A stretch of 64,000 nt of DNA from Parabacteroides chinchillae (GTDB lineage: Bacteria > Bacteroidota > Bacteroidia > Bacteroidales > Tannerellaceae): NCBI RefSeq assembly GCF_900108035.1, contig NZ_FNVS01000003.1:62001-126000 (forward strand), written 5' to 3'. The position numbers and the translations under genes were made by a program. The notes under the pieces are model-generated. The model was not told the origin of the DNA. It did not search any database and saw nothing but the letters and a program-made list of their open reading frames with translations. Positions 52,915 through 63,442 of the stretch are shown one piece after another; the stretch's first letter is position 1; each line of letters begins with the position of its first letter.

Positions 52915-55710
52915 ATGAACAAGAGATTCTCTACTCTTTTAGCCATCGCACTGATGGCCGGTGGATTATCAGCAAGTGCGCAGAGTGTGGACAAATATAC
53001 TCCTGATGGTGTACTTGCTACTGGTATTCAGCCAACTAAGAATTATTATCACATTAAAGCTGTTGGTACAGACACTTATCTAACTGCAACTCGCGATGCT
53101 GCGGGTAGTGATAGTATTGCTACTATGTATCCTCAAAGCGGTGCATTTAGTTGCTCTGCTGCTTTGGACTCTGCAATGTGGCAGATTGATTTAACTGTAG
53201 GCGTTGACTCTGTATTTTCTTTTACCAACAAAGTAACGGGTGCTAAGTTGAGTGTAGCTAAAGAAGGTACAGCTGTTGTAAAAGATGGCATTTCTTCTTG
53301 GGCTTGGAAAACAACTGCAGGTGGTTATATCACTAATGGCAGTTCTTTAAGAGTTGATACATTAAGCACATCAGTAGACGGCATTCCTGCTCATACAGTT
53401 GTTGTTACTAAAGACGGTAAGTTTGGTGACGAAGCTGTTGCTGGTGTAGCATGGATGATTGTTAAAGCTGATAAGAAAGTTGCTTTAAGTGCAGAAGACT
53501 TAAATGGAATGAATGGAGGTTATTTCAATCTTGCATTTGGTAATGATGCTGCAGTTAATCCATTTACAAAATACAAAATTGAAGCTATTGCAATCTGTGA
53601 AGGAGGCGATGCTACTTATACAGATTCAGTGATGTTTCGTGCAATTGGTGCAGATGCTATAAAGAATGATTGGACTGGTAAGGCTGGTAACGATTCATTG
53701 TTCATTGTCTCAGATACATTGAGCTTGCATAGTGCTCCTGCCGGTGCTAGCTGGTCGGCAGATAAAGCTGGTTATAAGTTTGCATTGGATACATTAGTAC
53801 GTAAAGGACAGAAGGGCGGTATTTTTAATGCTGTAGAAGGTGATACTCTTGCTGCGAATGGTCGTGATCTTTCTACTTACAAATTCTTGGTAACAGCATG
53901 TAAAGATCGTATTGCTGGTGATTCTTTGATTATTGCTACATCTGTATCAAAAGGTGTTTCTGCAGATCCTCATACTGACTTTATTAATACAAAGGGTGTT
54001 TCAACAGACGTAGTTGTTGGTATATCTAATGATGCAACAGGTACTAAAATTGTAACTACATTGGAGAGCGAAACTAATACTTTGATTGAATTCCCGCAGG
54101 GTTCTAAGTATACAGGTTTGGATGATTCCAAAAAGTATTTTATCCAATATACAGGTGGTACTAATAAAGGTAAATATTTTGTAGTTGCATTTACTAAAGA
54201 TCAGAATGCTCCGGCTACAGGTGTTGCTGCCTCTGCTTCTCCGTTAGTGCCTGCTACTCAATGGGCTGTTAAAAAATTAACTTCAGGAAACTATACAATA
54301 TTTAACCGCGAATTTGCAAGCAAGACATTTAGATTAAATCAGCCTATTTATGAAGCTGGTGATGCTGGTTACAAGACATCGGCAGATGACAAAAATACAT
54401 TCAAATTTATTGAAGTTGGTACAACTGACGAATATGTAGGTTACAAACATTTTACTCCTGTTGAATTAGGAACATCTTCTGTTGCTCTGAACTTCAATAC
54501 TTCATTTGGTGATGATGTTCCGGTATATTTGAAAGATAAAGACTCTATTCTGTATGCTGCTAAGGGTGAAACTGCTGTTTCTTTCAAATTGGCAGAAGCT
54601 AATGGTGGTGCTGCTACATATGGCGATAAATTGAAACGTCAGGCTTATTTCTTGAAAGAATTTTTGGGTGACCGCGTTCTTGGTAAAGATGCAAACGGCA
54701 ACTTAAAGTTGACAAAACGCTTGGATGGAACCAGAGATACTGTTGCGGTATTGCTGCGTGCTACAGAAGTTGCTAATAAGTATCAATTGGTTGTATTGAA
54801 TGGTCAAGATGTTTATACAGACGATAAAAAGACATTTAACAATGAGGTAGATATGGCTGGTGACTCTTTAGTTGCAACAGCTGGTGGTACAGAAGGTAAA
54901 TTGTTTACAGAAAAATTGTCATCATTGTTAGCTGGCTCATTCTCTGTAGAATTCCCTGATCTTCCTGATTTTGTAAATGTAACAGAAGACAAACCTGCTC
55001 ATATGGTTATTCGTTCTACAGCTAATAATTCATTGGCTATCACAATGGGTGCTAAGGGTGCTGCTTTGTTGAAGAGTACAAGTGATTTGAAAGCTGATTC
55101 TTATTCAGAAGATAATTTGAAGATGTATGTTGATACAGCTATAATGACAGATGCTGCTAAACCTACATATTATATCTGTACAACACAAGGCGTAGATTCT
55201 GAAGATGTTGAAGCTGGTGTTGCCAATTACTTATCTATTAAAGACGGCAAAGTATCATTCGTTGCAGGAAAGCAGTTTGGTTTGAACGGTGTTGACAGCC
55301 TGTTGGTTGGTGATGACAAAGAATATGCTCCTAAAGCTCAGTTCTTGTTTGCTAATACTAAAACAGAAGGTCAATATAAGATTTACAACGAAGCTTCTAA
55401 CAGCTATTTAGCTCAGAAAAATGGTGTAATCGTTGTTGCAGATGTAGACGATGCTCTTCCTTTCACAACAGAAGTAGTTGATACCCCAACCGGCAACGAA
55501 TCAACAGAAGCTAACACTATCAGTGTAGTAGCTGGCGAAGGCAACGTAACAGTTTACGGTGCTGCTGGTAAGAAAGTAACTGTATCTAATGTATTAGGTC
55601 AGAAGACTACAATCGTTGCAACTTCAGACAGTGAAGTGATTGCTGCTCCTCAGGGTGTTGTTATCATCGCTGTAGAAGGTGAAGCTGCTGTTAAGGCAGT
55701 TGTAAAGTAA
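52915..55710 (+). CDS. Large surface protein with DUF6383-like C-terminus
   Basis: The 931-residue protein has a signal peptide (MNKRFSTLLAIALMAGGLSASA) and a long Thr/Asp/Ala-rich beta body with few cysteines. Its last 75 residues run GNVTVYGAAGKKVTVSNVLG, then APQGVVIIAVEGEAAVKAVVK-like text, matching the DUF6383 endings of Parabacteroides surface proteins and resembling type IX secretion sorting domains. Codons favour GGT, GCT and GTT, consistent with high expression, as for S-layer-like proteins. The upstream control region holds the twin composite palindromes. Surface location is well supported; a structural layer role is inferred. Confidence 0.85.
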   Translation: MNKRFSTLLAIALMAGGLSASAQSVDKYTPDGVLATGIQPTKNYYHIKAVGTDTYLTATRDAAGSDSIATMYPQSGAFSCSAALDSAMWQIDLTVGVDSVFSFTNKVTGAKLSVAKEGTAVVKDGISSWAWKTTAGGYITNGSSLRVDTLSTSVDGIPAHTVVVTKDGKFGDEAVAGVAWMIVKADKKVALSAEDLNGMNGGYFNLAFGNDAAVNPFTKYKIEAIAICEGGDATYTDSVMFRAIGADAIKNDWTGKAGNDSLFIVSDTLSLHSAPAGASWSADKAGYKFALDTLVRKGQKGGIFNAVEGDTLAANGRDLSTYKFLVTACKDRIAGDSLIIATSVSKGVSADPHTDFINTKGVSTDVVVGISNDATGTKIVTTLESETNTLIEFPQGSKYTGLDDSKKYFIQYTGGTNKGKYFVVAFTKDQNAPATGVAASASPLVPATQWAVKKLTSGNYTIFNREFASKTFRLNQPIYEAGDAGYKTSADDKNTFKFIEVGTTDEYVGYKHFTPVELGTSSVALNFNTSFGDDVPVYLKDKDSILYAAKGETAVSFKLAEANGGAATYGDKLKRQAYFLKEFLGDRVLGKDANGNLKLTKRLDGTRDTVAVLLRATEVANKYQLVVLNGQDVYTDDKKTFNNEVDMAGDSLVATAGGTEGKLFTEKLSSLLAGSFSVEFPDLPDFVNVTEDKPAHMVIRSTANNSLAITMGAKGAALLKSTSDLKADSYSEDNLKMYVDTAIMTDAAKPTYYICTTQGVDSEDVEAGVANYLSIKDGKVSFVAGKQFGLNGVDSLLVGDDKEYAPKAQFLFANTKTEGQYKIYNEASNSYLAQKNGVIVVADVDDALPFTTEVVDTPTGNESTEANTISVVAGEGNVTVYGAAGKKVTVSNVLGQKTTIVATSDSEVIAAPQGVVIIAVEGEAAVKAVVK

Positions 55711-55753
55711 ATTATAGAATGATTTATAATCAAATAATTATAATAAGTCATGC

Positions 55754-55779
55754 AAGGGTTCTCTTTAGGGAGAACCCTT
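55754..55779 (+). terminator. Terminator after the surface protein gene
   Basis: AAGGGTTCTC and GAGAACCCTT form a 10-bp perfect stem. Confidence 0.8.
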
Positions 55780-55882
55780 CAGTAACTCGCGAGAGCGAAC
55801 AAATGACCTATTAATACTAAAGTAATAAAAATAAGTTCTTCTGCCTGTATCTCTGGGAAGAGAGAAAGTAGATGCAAAATTC

Positions 55883-55916
55883 AGAGGTCATCTCAATAAT
55901 GATTGGGACGACCTCT
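55883..55916 (+). terminator. Second hairpin before valS
   Basis: AGAGGTC and GACCTCT enclose TCTC/GGGA, followed by TTTTGTGTTG. It makes the 336-bp gap doubly insulated; the 100 bp between the two hairpins show no ORF. Confidence 0.6.
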
Positions 55917-56006
55917 TTTGTGTTGTGTATAGGGTAAAATAGATATAATGTCATTTATTCATGTATGTAAATGATTGCTAAACTGATTACCTGTCTTATT
56001 TTTTTG

Positions 56007-56014
56007 TATTTTTG
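56007..56014 (+). promoter_or_regulatory. -7 element of valS
   Basis: TATTTTTG lies 32 bp before the ATG; the -33 element is unclear. Confidence 0.45.
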
Positions 56015-56046
56015 CAAACAAATTAGAATAAGAAAGAATATAAAAT

Positions 56047-58668
56047 ATGGAAATTGCAAGTAAGTATAACCCTGCAGAGGTTGAAGGGAAGTGGTATCAA
56101 TATTGGTTGGATAATGGTTATTTCAAGTCTAAACCGGACGGTCGCGAGCCGTATACAATTGTTATCCCGCCTCCTAATGTCACGGGTGTATTGCATATGG
56201 GACACATGCTTAATAATACCATTCAGGATATTTTAGTTCGTCGCGCCCGTATGATGGGGAAAAATGCTTGCTGGGTTCCGGGTACCGACCATGCTTCTAT
56301 TGCTACAGAAGCAAAAGTGGTTAATAAATTAGCTCAGGAAGGTATTAAAAAAACAGATCTGACACGTGATGAATTTTTGAAGCATGCCTGGGAATGGAAA
56401 GAAGAGCATGGTGGTATTATTCTGAAACAGTTACGTAAGCTGGGTGCTTCATGCGACTGGGATCGTACAGCTTTTACAATGGACGAAAAACGTTCCGAAA
56501 GTGTTTTGAAAGTGTTTGTAGACTTATATGCTAAGGGGCTTATTTATCGTGGTGTACGTATGGTAAACTGGGACCCGAAAGCACTTACTGCTTTGTCGGA
56601 TGAAGAGGTTATTTATAAGGAAGAGCACAGCCGTTTGTTTTATTTACGGTATAAAATAGAAGGAGAAGACGGATATGCCGTTGTTGCAACAACTCGCCCC
56701 GAAACGATTATGGGTGATACGGCTATGTGTATTAATCCGAACGACCCTAAAAACCAGCATTTGAGAGGAAAGAAAGTTATTGTACCATTGGTAAACCGGG
56801 TGATTCCGGTTATCGAAGATGATTATGTGGATATCGAATTTGGTACAGGTTGTTTAAAAGTAACTCCTGCTCATGATGTAAATGACTATATGTTAGGTGA
56901 AAAATATAATTTGCCTTCTATCGATATTTTTAATGATAACGGTACAATCAGCGAAGCTGCCGGTTTGTATGTCGGTATGGATCGTTTTGATGTACGTGAA
57001 CAGATTGCAAAAGACCTTGAAAAAGCCAATTTACTTGAAAAAGTTGAGGCTTATGAAAATAAAGTCGGTTATTCGGAACGTACAAGTGTTGCTATAGAAC
57101 CGAAATTGTCAATGCAATGGTTCTTAAAGATGGAACATCTGGCACAAATAGCGTTGGAACCGGTAATGAAGGATGATATTAAATTTTATCCTCCTAAGTT
57201 CAAGAATACATACCGTTATTGGATGGAAAACATCAAAGACTGGTGTATCAGCCGTCAGCTTTGGTGGGGACACCGTATTCCTGCTTACTTCTTGCCGGAG
57301 GGTGGTTTTGTTGTTGCAGAAACTGCCGATAAAGCATTGGAACTGGCGAAAGAAAAAACCGGAAATCATAATTTGACTATAGCAGATCTGCGTCAGGATG
57401 AAGATTGCCTTGATACTTGGTTCTCGTCGTGGTTATGGCCTATCTCATTGTTCGATGGAATTAATAATTCGGATAATGAAGAAATCAATTATTATTATCC
57501 GACAAGCGATTTGGTGACAGGGCCGGATATTATCTTCTTTTGGGTGGCACGTATGATTATGGCAGGTTATGAATATCGTAATGCCATGCCATTTAAGAAT
57601 GTTTATTTTACTGGTATTGTTAGAGACAAACAAGGACGCAAAATGTCTAAATCATTAGGAAACTCCCCCGACCCTTTAATGTTGATAGAACAGTACGGGG
57701 CTGACGGTGTACGTATGGGGCTAATGATGGCTGCCCCTGCCGGAAATGATATTCCTTTTGATGATGCATTGTGCGAACAAGGACGTAACTTTAATAATAA
57801 AATATGGAATGCCTTCCGCTTGGTAAAAGGTTGGACGGTAGATGAAACAATAGAACAGCCGGAAGCTTCCGCTATTGCTGTAAAGTGGTTTAAGATGCAG
57901 CTCGACAAGACTATTGCAGAAGTAGACGATTCATTCAATAAGTATCGCCTGAGCGAAGCAATGATGGCTGTATATAAATTATTCTGGGATGAGTTTTCTT
58001 CCTGGTATTTGGAGATGATTAAGCCGGGTTATCAACAACCTGTTGATAAGTCTACCTACTTATCAACACTCGGTTTCTTTGATTCTCTGTTACGCTTGCT
58101 TCATCCGTTTATGCCATTCATTACTGAGGAGTTATGGCAGGCGCTCGAACCTCGAAAAGAGCATGAAAGTATAATGGTTGCGCAGATGCCGGAAGTGGCA
58201 TCTGTTGATAACTCTTATTTAGATGCATTTGAAATTGTAAAAGAAATTGTGGGTGGTGTTCGTACTATACGTTTGCAAAAGAGCATACCGAATAAAGATA
58301 CTCTTGAACTACAGGTTTTAGGAGAACACCAGGATACATTTAATCCGGTTATTGCCAAGATGTGTAATTTATCTGCTATAGCAAATGTGGATGAGAAAAC
58401 AGCAGGCGCAGTATCTTTCCTGGTACGCACAACCGAATATGCTGTCCCGTTGGGAAGTATGATTAATGTAGACGAAGAACTTGCAAAACTTAAGGATGAG
58501 TTGAAATATCAGCAAGGATTCCTTGCCTCGGTTATGAAGAAACTTGCTAATGAAAGTTTTGTAAACAAGGCTCCGGCTAAGGTGATTGACATGGAGAAAA
58601 AGAAGCAGGCCGATGCGGAAAGTAAAATTAAATCTATTGAAGAGAGCATTGCTGCTTTGCAGAAATAG
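56047..58668 (+). CDS. valS: Valyl-tRNA synthetase
   Basis: The 873-residue class I synthetase charges tRNA(Val). The HIGH-type motif is [18 protein letters not shown] at about 40-57, the editing domain contains [16 protein letters not shown], and KMSKS is seen in [15 protein letters not shown]. The C-terminal coiled coil that clamps the tRNA is visible in the last 70 residues ([15 protein letters not shown] and following). The histidine kinase gene begins 30 bp after its stop. Confidence 0.98.
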   Translation: MEIASKYNPAEVEGKWYQYWLDNGYFKSKPDGREPYTIVIPPPNVTGVLHMGHMLNNTIQDILVRRARMMGKNACWVPGTDHASIATEAKVVNKLAQEGIKKTDLTRDEFLKHAWEWKEEHGGIILKQLRKLGASCDWDRTAFTMDEKRSESVLKVFVDLYAKGLIYRGVRMVNWDPKALTALSDEEVIYKEEHSRLFYLRYKIEGEDGYAVVATTRPETIMGDTAMCINPNDPKNQHLRGKKVIVPLVNRVIPVIEDDYVDIEFGTGCLKVTPAHDVNDYMLGEKYNLPSIDIFNDNGTISEAAGLYVGMDRFDVREQIAKDLEKANLLEKVEAYENKVGYSERTSVAIEPKLSMQWFLKMEHLAQIALEPVMKDDIKFYPPKFKNTYRYWMENIKDWCISRQLWWGHRIPAYFLPEGGFVVAETADKALELAKEKTGNHNLTIADLRQDEDCLDTWFSSWLWPISLFDGINNSDNEEINYYYPTSDLVTGPDIIFFWVARMIMAGYEYRNAMPFKNVYFTGIVRDKQGRKMSKSLGNSPDPLMLIEQYGADGVRMGLMMAAPAGNDIPFDDALCEQGRNFNNKIWNAFRLVKGWTVDETIEQPEASAIAVKWFKMQLDKTIAEVDDSFNKYRLSEAMMAVYKLFWDEFSSWYLEMIKPGYQQPVDKSTYLSTLGFFDSLLRLLHPFMPFITEELWQALEPRKEHESIMVAQMPEVASVDNSYLDAFEIVKEIVGGVRTIRLQKSIPNKDTLELQVLGEHQDTFNPVIAKMCNLSAIANVDEKTAGAVSFLVRTTEYAVPLGSMINVDEELAKLKDELKYQQGFLASVMKKLANESFVNKAPAKVIDMEKKKQADAESKIKSIEESIAALQK

Positions 58669-58698
58669 ATGTAACTATCTGCTACAACAAACTCTGTA

Positions 58699-60702
58699 AT
58701 GAAGTATGTAGTAACTTTAATTCTTATTTTGATTACGATGCAGATGCCTATATCAGCACAATCAGGTGCTGATATAGACAGTCTGATTATTGAACTGAAA
58801 AAACTACCGGACAGTTGTAAATTGAAAAAGATTTATGATCTGGCCAATGAGAGTTTTCGTAATGACTCTTATGAAATTTATTCCAGCTTATTATTAAAGG
58901 AAGCTGAAAAGCAACGTAATAACTACTATATAGGAAGTGCCTTGTTCTTGCAGGCAATGTACTATTATGCGAAGAATGCCGATAGTATGCGTATTATTAT
59001 GGAGAGAGCTGAACCGGTTTTGCTCCGTGATAATCGTTTGGAAGAGATATGCCGTATGCAGGGATGGAACATTTACAGCTATACTCGTGGCGGCCAAAAA
59101 GAAAAAGTGATTCCGGCTGTTAAGGCCTTGAAAGATTTTGCAAAGAGACATAATTTCCCTGACGGCGAAGACATGGCCAATCAGGCATTAGCCGATTATT
59201 ATCTGAGAGAGGGACTGACGGAAGAGGGAGAAGCCCTTTATGAAGAAGTCCTTTTGGCTATGGAGAAGAAAGCGGCTCCTCTAATAAAACGTATTACCAT
59301 TATACGTCATTTGCTGAACAGCTCGATAAGTAATAAAAAGAAAATTTATTATCTTGATAAACTTGATAATTACATAAACGAATGTAAAGAAAAAGGAGTG
59401 GAGTATCTGGATGCTGAAAATCCTTTATATACAGTTCAGTATTTATATCATCGTTCATATGCTATTATTGCAATAGAATTAAAAGAACCGGATATCGCTT
59501 TATTGCATTTGACGGAAGCCGAAAAAATTGTAAATAGAGAAAAACTCCATCGTGAAGATAGGGTTATTTTACAAATAAAATCATTGTATTATGAATTAAT
59601 TGGTAAATATGATCTGGCTATAAAATTGAATGATGAGTTAATGTCATATTATGAACGGCGGAATCTGACTGATTTTGTAATGAAGATGATGTTTAAAAAT
59701 GCTGATCTCTATAATTTAAAAGGAAAAACCTATGATGCGGCAAAAATTTATCGTTCATTGATTTTGAAAAAGGATTCTGTTCAGAAAGTTACTTTTTATA
59801 ATGATCTGGCTAAGTTAAAAACACAACATGATATGGATAAATTGGAGTTGAAGACAAAGCAGATGGAGCTTGAAACTTCAAAAATCCATTCTCAGATGTT
59901 AATAATGGGAGGAGGATTGATATTTCTTGTTGTGATATGTTGTTTATTGGTTTTTATAGCTTATTCTCGTCATAAGTATGGATTGCAGTTGAAGGCTGCT
60001 AAAGAGAAGGCAGAGGAAGCGGATTGTCTGAAGTCTGCTTTTCTGGCAAACATGAATCACGAAATACGTACGCCTCTGAATGCAATTGTGGGTTTTTCTC
60101 AGGTCCTGATAGATGAAGAAAACCGTGAAGTCCGTGAGAAGCTGGCTGAAATTATACAAAACAATAATGAACTACTACAACGGTTAATAGCAGACGTTCT
60201 TGATGTTTCTAAAATTGAATCAAATTCGATGACTTTCATGTATGCAGAACAAGATTTACCTTCATTGATGGAAGAAATATACAGCGTTATTTTATTGCGT
60301 ATGCCAGAACATGTTGAACTAAAGTTAGAAGAATGTCTTCCGGCTATTATGGAAACAGATCGTAACCGGTTAACCCAAATCTTAACCAATCTTCTGACGA
60401 ATGCAATAAAACATACCCGGCAAGGATTTATCCGTTTTGGTTATACCCTGATTGACTCGAATGTCCGCTTCTTTGTTCAAGATACAGGCGAAGGTATTCC
60501 GGAGGAACAACAAAAACGTATTTTCTCACGTTTCGTCCAATTAAATGATTGGAGTAAAGGGGTTGGCTTAGGACTTGCTATTTGTAAAGGATTGATAGAA
60601 AAGATGGGAGGAAGTATAGACGTAATCTCAAGAATAGGGGAAGGATCTGTATTCTATGTGGTATTACCATTGAGAAATTCCGACTCTGATAATGATTCAT
60701 AA
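58699..60702 (+). CDS. TPR sensor histidine kinase, orphan
   Basis: The 667-residue protein has a signal peptide, a periplasmic array of TPR-like helices (about residues 25-380), a short coiled coil, one membrane segment (LIMGGGLIFLVVICCLLVFI, about 397-417), then HisKA with FLANMNHEIRTPLNAIVGFS and HATPase_c with NRLTQILTNLLTNAIKHT, DTGEGIPEEQ and GVGLGLAICKGL. It has no receiver or output domain and no response regulator is adjacent, so the partner is elsewhere. The signal it senses is unknown. It is close behind valS and may share its transcript. Confidence 0.94.
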   Translation: MKYVVTLILILITMQMPISAQSGADIDSLIIELKKLPDSCKLKKIYDLANESFRNDSYEIYSSLLLKEAEKQRNNYYIGSALFLQAMYYYAKNADSMRIIMERAEPVLLRDNRLEEICRMQGWNIYSYTRGGQKEKVIPAVKALKDFAKRHNFPDGEDMANQALADYYLREGLTEEGEALYEEVLLAMEKKAAPLIKRITIIRHLLNSSISNKKKIYYLDKLDNYINECKEKGVEYLDAENPLYTVQYLYHRSYAIIAIELKEPDIALLHLTEAEKIVNREKLHREDRVILQIKSLYYELIGKYDLAIKLNDELMSYYERRNLTDFVMKMMFKNADLYNLKGKTYDAAKIYRSLILKKDSVQKVTFYNDLAKLKTQHDMDKLELKTKQMELETSKIHSQMLIMGGGLIFLVVICCLLVFIAYSRHKYGLQLKAAKEKAEEADCLKSAFLANMNHEIRTPLNAIVGFSQVLIDEENREVREKLAEIIQNNNELLQRLIADVLDVSKIESNSMTFMYAEQDLPSLMEEIYSVILLRMPEHVELKLEECLPAIMETDRNRLTQILTNLLTNAIKHTRQGFIRFGYTLIDSNVRFFVQDTGEGIPEEQQKRIFSRFVQLNDWSKGVGLGLAICKGLIEKMGGSIDVISRIGEGSVFYVVLPLRNSDSDNDS

Positions 60703-60802
60703 ATGCAACAAAACATCCGGAAAAAAGTTATATTTGTTTCAAATATAAAATAAGTGGAGATTAAATCTTAGTGTAAAATCGCTTTTATGTAAAGTTTAAA
60801 CC

Positions 60803-61654
60803 ATGAAATATTCAAGACGGACATTTTTTAAACAGGGAGCAGCAAGTATACTGTTATGTGGAACAGCATCTGTGGCAAATGCCCGAACTCCGGGTTATAA
60901 TATTCGGAGAGAGTCTAAAGCTGTAAATCCTTTTCAGTTAGGTATGGCTGGCTATACTTTTGTCAATTTTGATTTGGACACAACTTTAAAGGTGTTAGAG
61001 CGGTTAGATGTGCATTACCTTTGTATTAAAGATTTTCATTTGCCATTGGATAGTACGAATGAAGAAATACAGGCTTTTCATCGTAAGTGTGCTGCTCATA
61101 AAGTAACAGGATATGCCGTTGGACCCATTTATATGAAAAGCGAAGATGAAATTGATCGTGCTTTTGAATATGCTGAACGGGTAGGAGTAAAAACAATTGT
61201 AGGAGTTCCCGATTATGATTTATTGCCCTATGTCGACAAGAAGGTAAAAGAATATGACCTGAATTATGCCATTCATTTGCATGGGCCTGACATAAAAACA
61301 TATCCTGATGCTACTGATGTTTGGGAACATACGAAAGAATTGGATTCACGTATCGGCATGTGTCTGGATGTTGGGCATGACTTACGCAATGGTTGTGACC
61401 CGGTAGCAGATCTTAAAAAATATCATACCCGGGTGTTCGACATGCATATAAAAGATGTGACAGAAGCATCTAAAGCCGGAGTTGGTATAGAGATAGGCCG
61501 GGGGAAAATTGATTTTCCAGCGTTGGTACGAATGATGCGCGAAGTCAACTATACAGGGATGTGCAGTTTGGAATATGAAAAGGATATGAAAGATCCGTTT
61601 CTTGGTATAGCGGAATCTATTGGATATTTTAAGGCAGTATGTGATTTATCATGA
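60803..61654 (+). CDS. Tat-exported TIM-barrel sugar isomerase-like protein
   Basis: The 283-residue protein starts MKYSRRTFFKQGAASILLCG, a twin-arginine signal (SRRTFFK). The barrel shows YLCIKDFHLPLD, YAIHLHGPDIKTYP, IGMCLDVGHDLRNG and FDMHIKDVTEA, the metal-binding pattern of AP-endonuclease-2 type isomerases. It is a distant paralogue of the protein at 23554. Its stop overlaps the start of the lipoprotein gene by ATGA, so the two are co-translated. The substrate is not known. Confidence 0.88.
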   Translation: MKYSRRTFFKQGAASILLCGTASVANARTPGYNIRRESKAVNPFQLGMAGYTFVNFDLDTTLKVLERLDVHYLCIKDFHLPLDSTNEEIQAFHRKCAAHKVTGYAVGPIYMKSEDEIDRAFEYAERVGVKTIVGVPDYDLLPYVDKKVKEYDLNYAIHLHGPDIKTYPDATDVWEHTKELDSRIGMCLDVGHDLRNGCDPVADLKKYHTRVFDMHIKDVTEASKAGVGIEIGRGKIDFPALVRMMREVNYTGMCSLEYEKDMKDPFLGIAESIGYFKAVCDLS

Positions 61655-62700
61655 TATATAGAAAAATGAGAAATATATTTTATTTACTGATTGTTTTCTT
61701 TTGTTATGCCTGTAGCCCAATAAGCTATATGGATATACAGACATATAACCCTTCGGAAGTTACTTTCCCCGAAAGTGTGACGAAAGTCTTGATTGTGAAT
61801 AATGCACTGCCACAACCGGCAGACGTTGGGTATGAATATACTTTGATGGGAACAAAGCAAGATACTTGCAGGGCTTTGGCAGACAGTGCTTTATTTGATG
61901 CCTGCCGTTCGTTGGGAAAGTCTATTGTTGAGGCTGATTATTTTGACGATGTACTTCTTTACCATTATGCCACACGTAATGATAGTATATATTATTCCGA
62001 TGTTAAATTGCTTCCCGAACAAATTGTCTCCCTGTGTGAAGAAACCGGGACAGGAGCTGTTATTTCCTTTGATCGCTTGTTGTTTAATATGGAAAAAGAT
62101 GTTTTTGCCTTTCCCGAAGGATATCTGATGGGGAATATTAAAGTTGAAATTGGCGGAGTTGTACGTTGTTATTTGCCGGGGCGTTCCAATCCGTTGGCTA
62201 CGGTATTTATAAATGATAGTATTTTCTGGAATGAAAGCGCTGATAACTTGTCGATACTAAAATATGTATTACCTGATGCTAATACAGCTTTGCGAACGGC
62301 AGGACAATATATAGGTGCAAAAGTATATATAAACTTTGTGCCTCACTGGGTTAATGAATCCCGTTGGTATTATAACGGAATGGGGTCGCGTTGGAAGGAA
62401 GCGGCTGCTTATACTTCCGGGCAAAAGTGGAATTATGCTGTTGAACGTTGGAACTCGATCTATAAGAATGCAAAGGATTGGAAAGGGCAGGCGAAATCTG
62501 CTTCTAATTTAGCCTTGTGCTATGAGATGGAAGGAAAGCTGGAAGTTGCACAGGAATGGGCTACCAAATCGTATGATTTATTTAAAAAAAACGTAGGCGA
62601 TGATAATTCAAACACTAAGTTGTTGAAAATATATGTTGGGGCATTGCAGGATCGTATACGTTCGGACAAAAAACTAAATATGCAATTTGGGGAAGATTAA
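61651..62700 (+). CDS. DUF6340-like lipoprotein
   Basis: The 349-residue protein overlaps the TIM-barrel gene by 4 bases. The start at 61651 or the ATG at 61666 both lead into a lipoprotein signal (MRNIFYLLIVFFCYACSP). The body begins with SVTKVLIVNNALPQP and ends with a TPR-like helical part (NYAVERWNSIYKNAKDWKGQ and ASNLALCYEMEGKLEVAQEW). This is the pattern of Bacteroidales lipoproteins of the DUF6340 type, of unknown function. The family name is from memory of the pattern and less certain than the lipoprotein call. Confidence 0.75.
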   Translation: MIYRKMRNIFYLLIVFFCYACSPISYMDIQTYNPSEVTFPESVTKVLIVNNALPQPADVGYEYTLMGTKQDTCRALADSALFDACRSLGKSIVEADYFDDVLLYHYATRNDSIYYSDVKLLPEQIVSLCEETGTGAVISFDRLLFNMEKDVFAFPEGYLMGNIKVEIGGVVRCYLPGRSNPLATVFINDSIFWNESADNLSILKYVLPDANTALRTAGQYIGAKVYINFVPHWVNESRWYYNGMGSRWKEAAAYTSGQKWNYAVERWNSIYKNAKDWKGQAKSASNLALCYEMEGKLEVAQEWATKSYDLFKKNVGDDNSNTKLLKIYVGALQDRIRSDKKLNMQFGED

Positions 62701-62723
62701 CCGGATATTATCCGAATTATTAT

Positions 62724-62731
62724 TACTTTTG
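62724..62731 (+). promoter_or_regulatory. -7 element of the acidic protein gene
   Basis: TACTTTTG lies 35 bp before the ATG at 62767. Confidence 0.45.
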
Positions 62732-62766
62732 GCAAGGCATTCGAATAAGAAGAATAAATAAAGATT

Positions 62767-63228
62767 ATGAATTCAAATAATGCAAAGATACAATCTGTCA
62801 TAGAGTCTGCGTTTTCAACTGCGATTAATAAGCTTGCAAAAGATGAGTCGGGGAGTTTTATCAGTGACTTGTATGTGCAGGCAGATGCAGAAAGCGGAGA
62901 GTTGCAGATATATGATGATGAAGAACATCTGATAGAGAAAATTGTAATTTTCGATTGGGTGAATAATACGGAAGAGGAGGATGTATTCAATAAGCGGGTA
63001 GCTGCATCTGTGAAAGCGGTATTGACTATTTTGTCCACAAAGGATATGTTTAATCATCCCCGTTTTATGAAACCATTGTCTATCAGTTTAACGGATGAAG
63101 ATTTTGTTGTGATAGAAGAGCTTCTGTTCCTTGACGATGAAACACTCCGTTTAGACGATCCTCTGTTGAAAGATTTAGATGCAGATCTGGACGATTTTTT
63201 AGCAAAACTTCTTTCAGATGTCGATTAG
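62767..63228 (+). CDS. Acidic hypothetical protein, 153 aa
   Basis: I do not recognise this protein by name. It has no signal peptide and is strongly acidic, with an N-terminal helix (MNSNNAKIQSVIESAFSTAI), a beta part (DLYVQADAESGELQIYDDEE) and an Asp/Leu-rich tail (DLDADLDDFLAKLLSDVD). It resembles conserved cytoplasmic proteins of Bacteroidales without assigned function. It has its own -7 element and sits just upstream of tRNA-Thr. Confidence 0.75.
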   Translation: MNSNNAKIQSVIESAFSTAINKLAKDESGSFISDLYVQADAESGELQIYDDEEHLIEKIVIFDWVNNTEEEDVFNKRVAASVKAVLTILSTKDMFNHPRFMKPLSISLTDEDFVVIEELLFLDDETLRLDDPLLKDLDADLDDFLAKLLSDVD

Positions 63229-63234
63229 ACTTTT

Positions 63235-63242
63235 TACCTTTG
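63235..63242 (+). promoter_or_regulatory. -7 element of tRNA-Thr
   Basis: TACCTTTG lies 25 bp before the tRNA; a TTTC sits 19 bp upstream at the -33 position. Confidence 0.6.
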
Positions 63243-63267
63243 TGCCCGAAATAAAAACAAGAACATT

Positions 63268-63340
<73 letters not shown>

Positions 63341-63351
63341 CACAATTGTAG

Positions 63352-63381
63352 GCAGTTACCTTTTTAGGTAACTGCTTTTTT
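63352..63381 (+). terminator. Terminator after tRNA-Thr
   Basis: GCAGTTACCT and AGGTAACTGC form a perfect stem with TTTT loop and TTTTTT tail. It lies on the element side of the predicted junction. Confidence 0.85.
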
Positions 63382-63408
63382 ATGGTGTTTTCTGTGGTTT
63401 TCGTATGG

Positions 63409-63441
63409 GTTTACATGAGGCATGTAAACTGAGATGTAAAC
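63409..63441. promoter_or_regulatory. Three ATGTAAAC half-sites before the integrase
   Basis: GTTTACATG, 3 bp, CATGTAAAC forms a palindrome (63409-63429) and another ATGTAAAC lies at 63434-63441, 1 bp before the ATG. The pattern suits arm-type or operator sites. Confidence 0.5.
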
Positions 63442-63442
63442 C

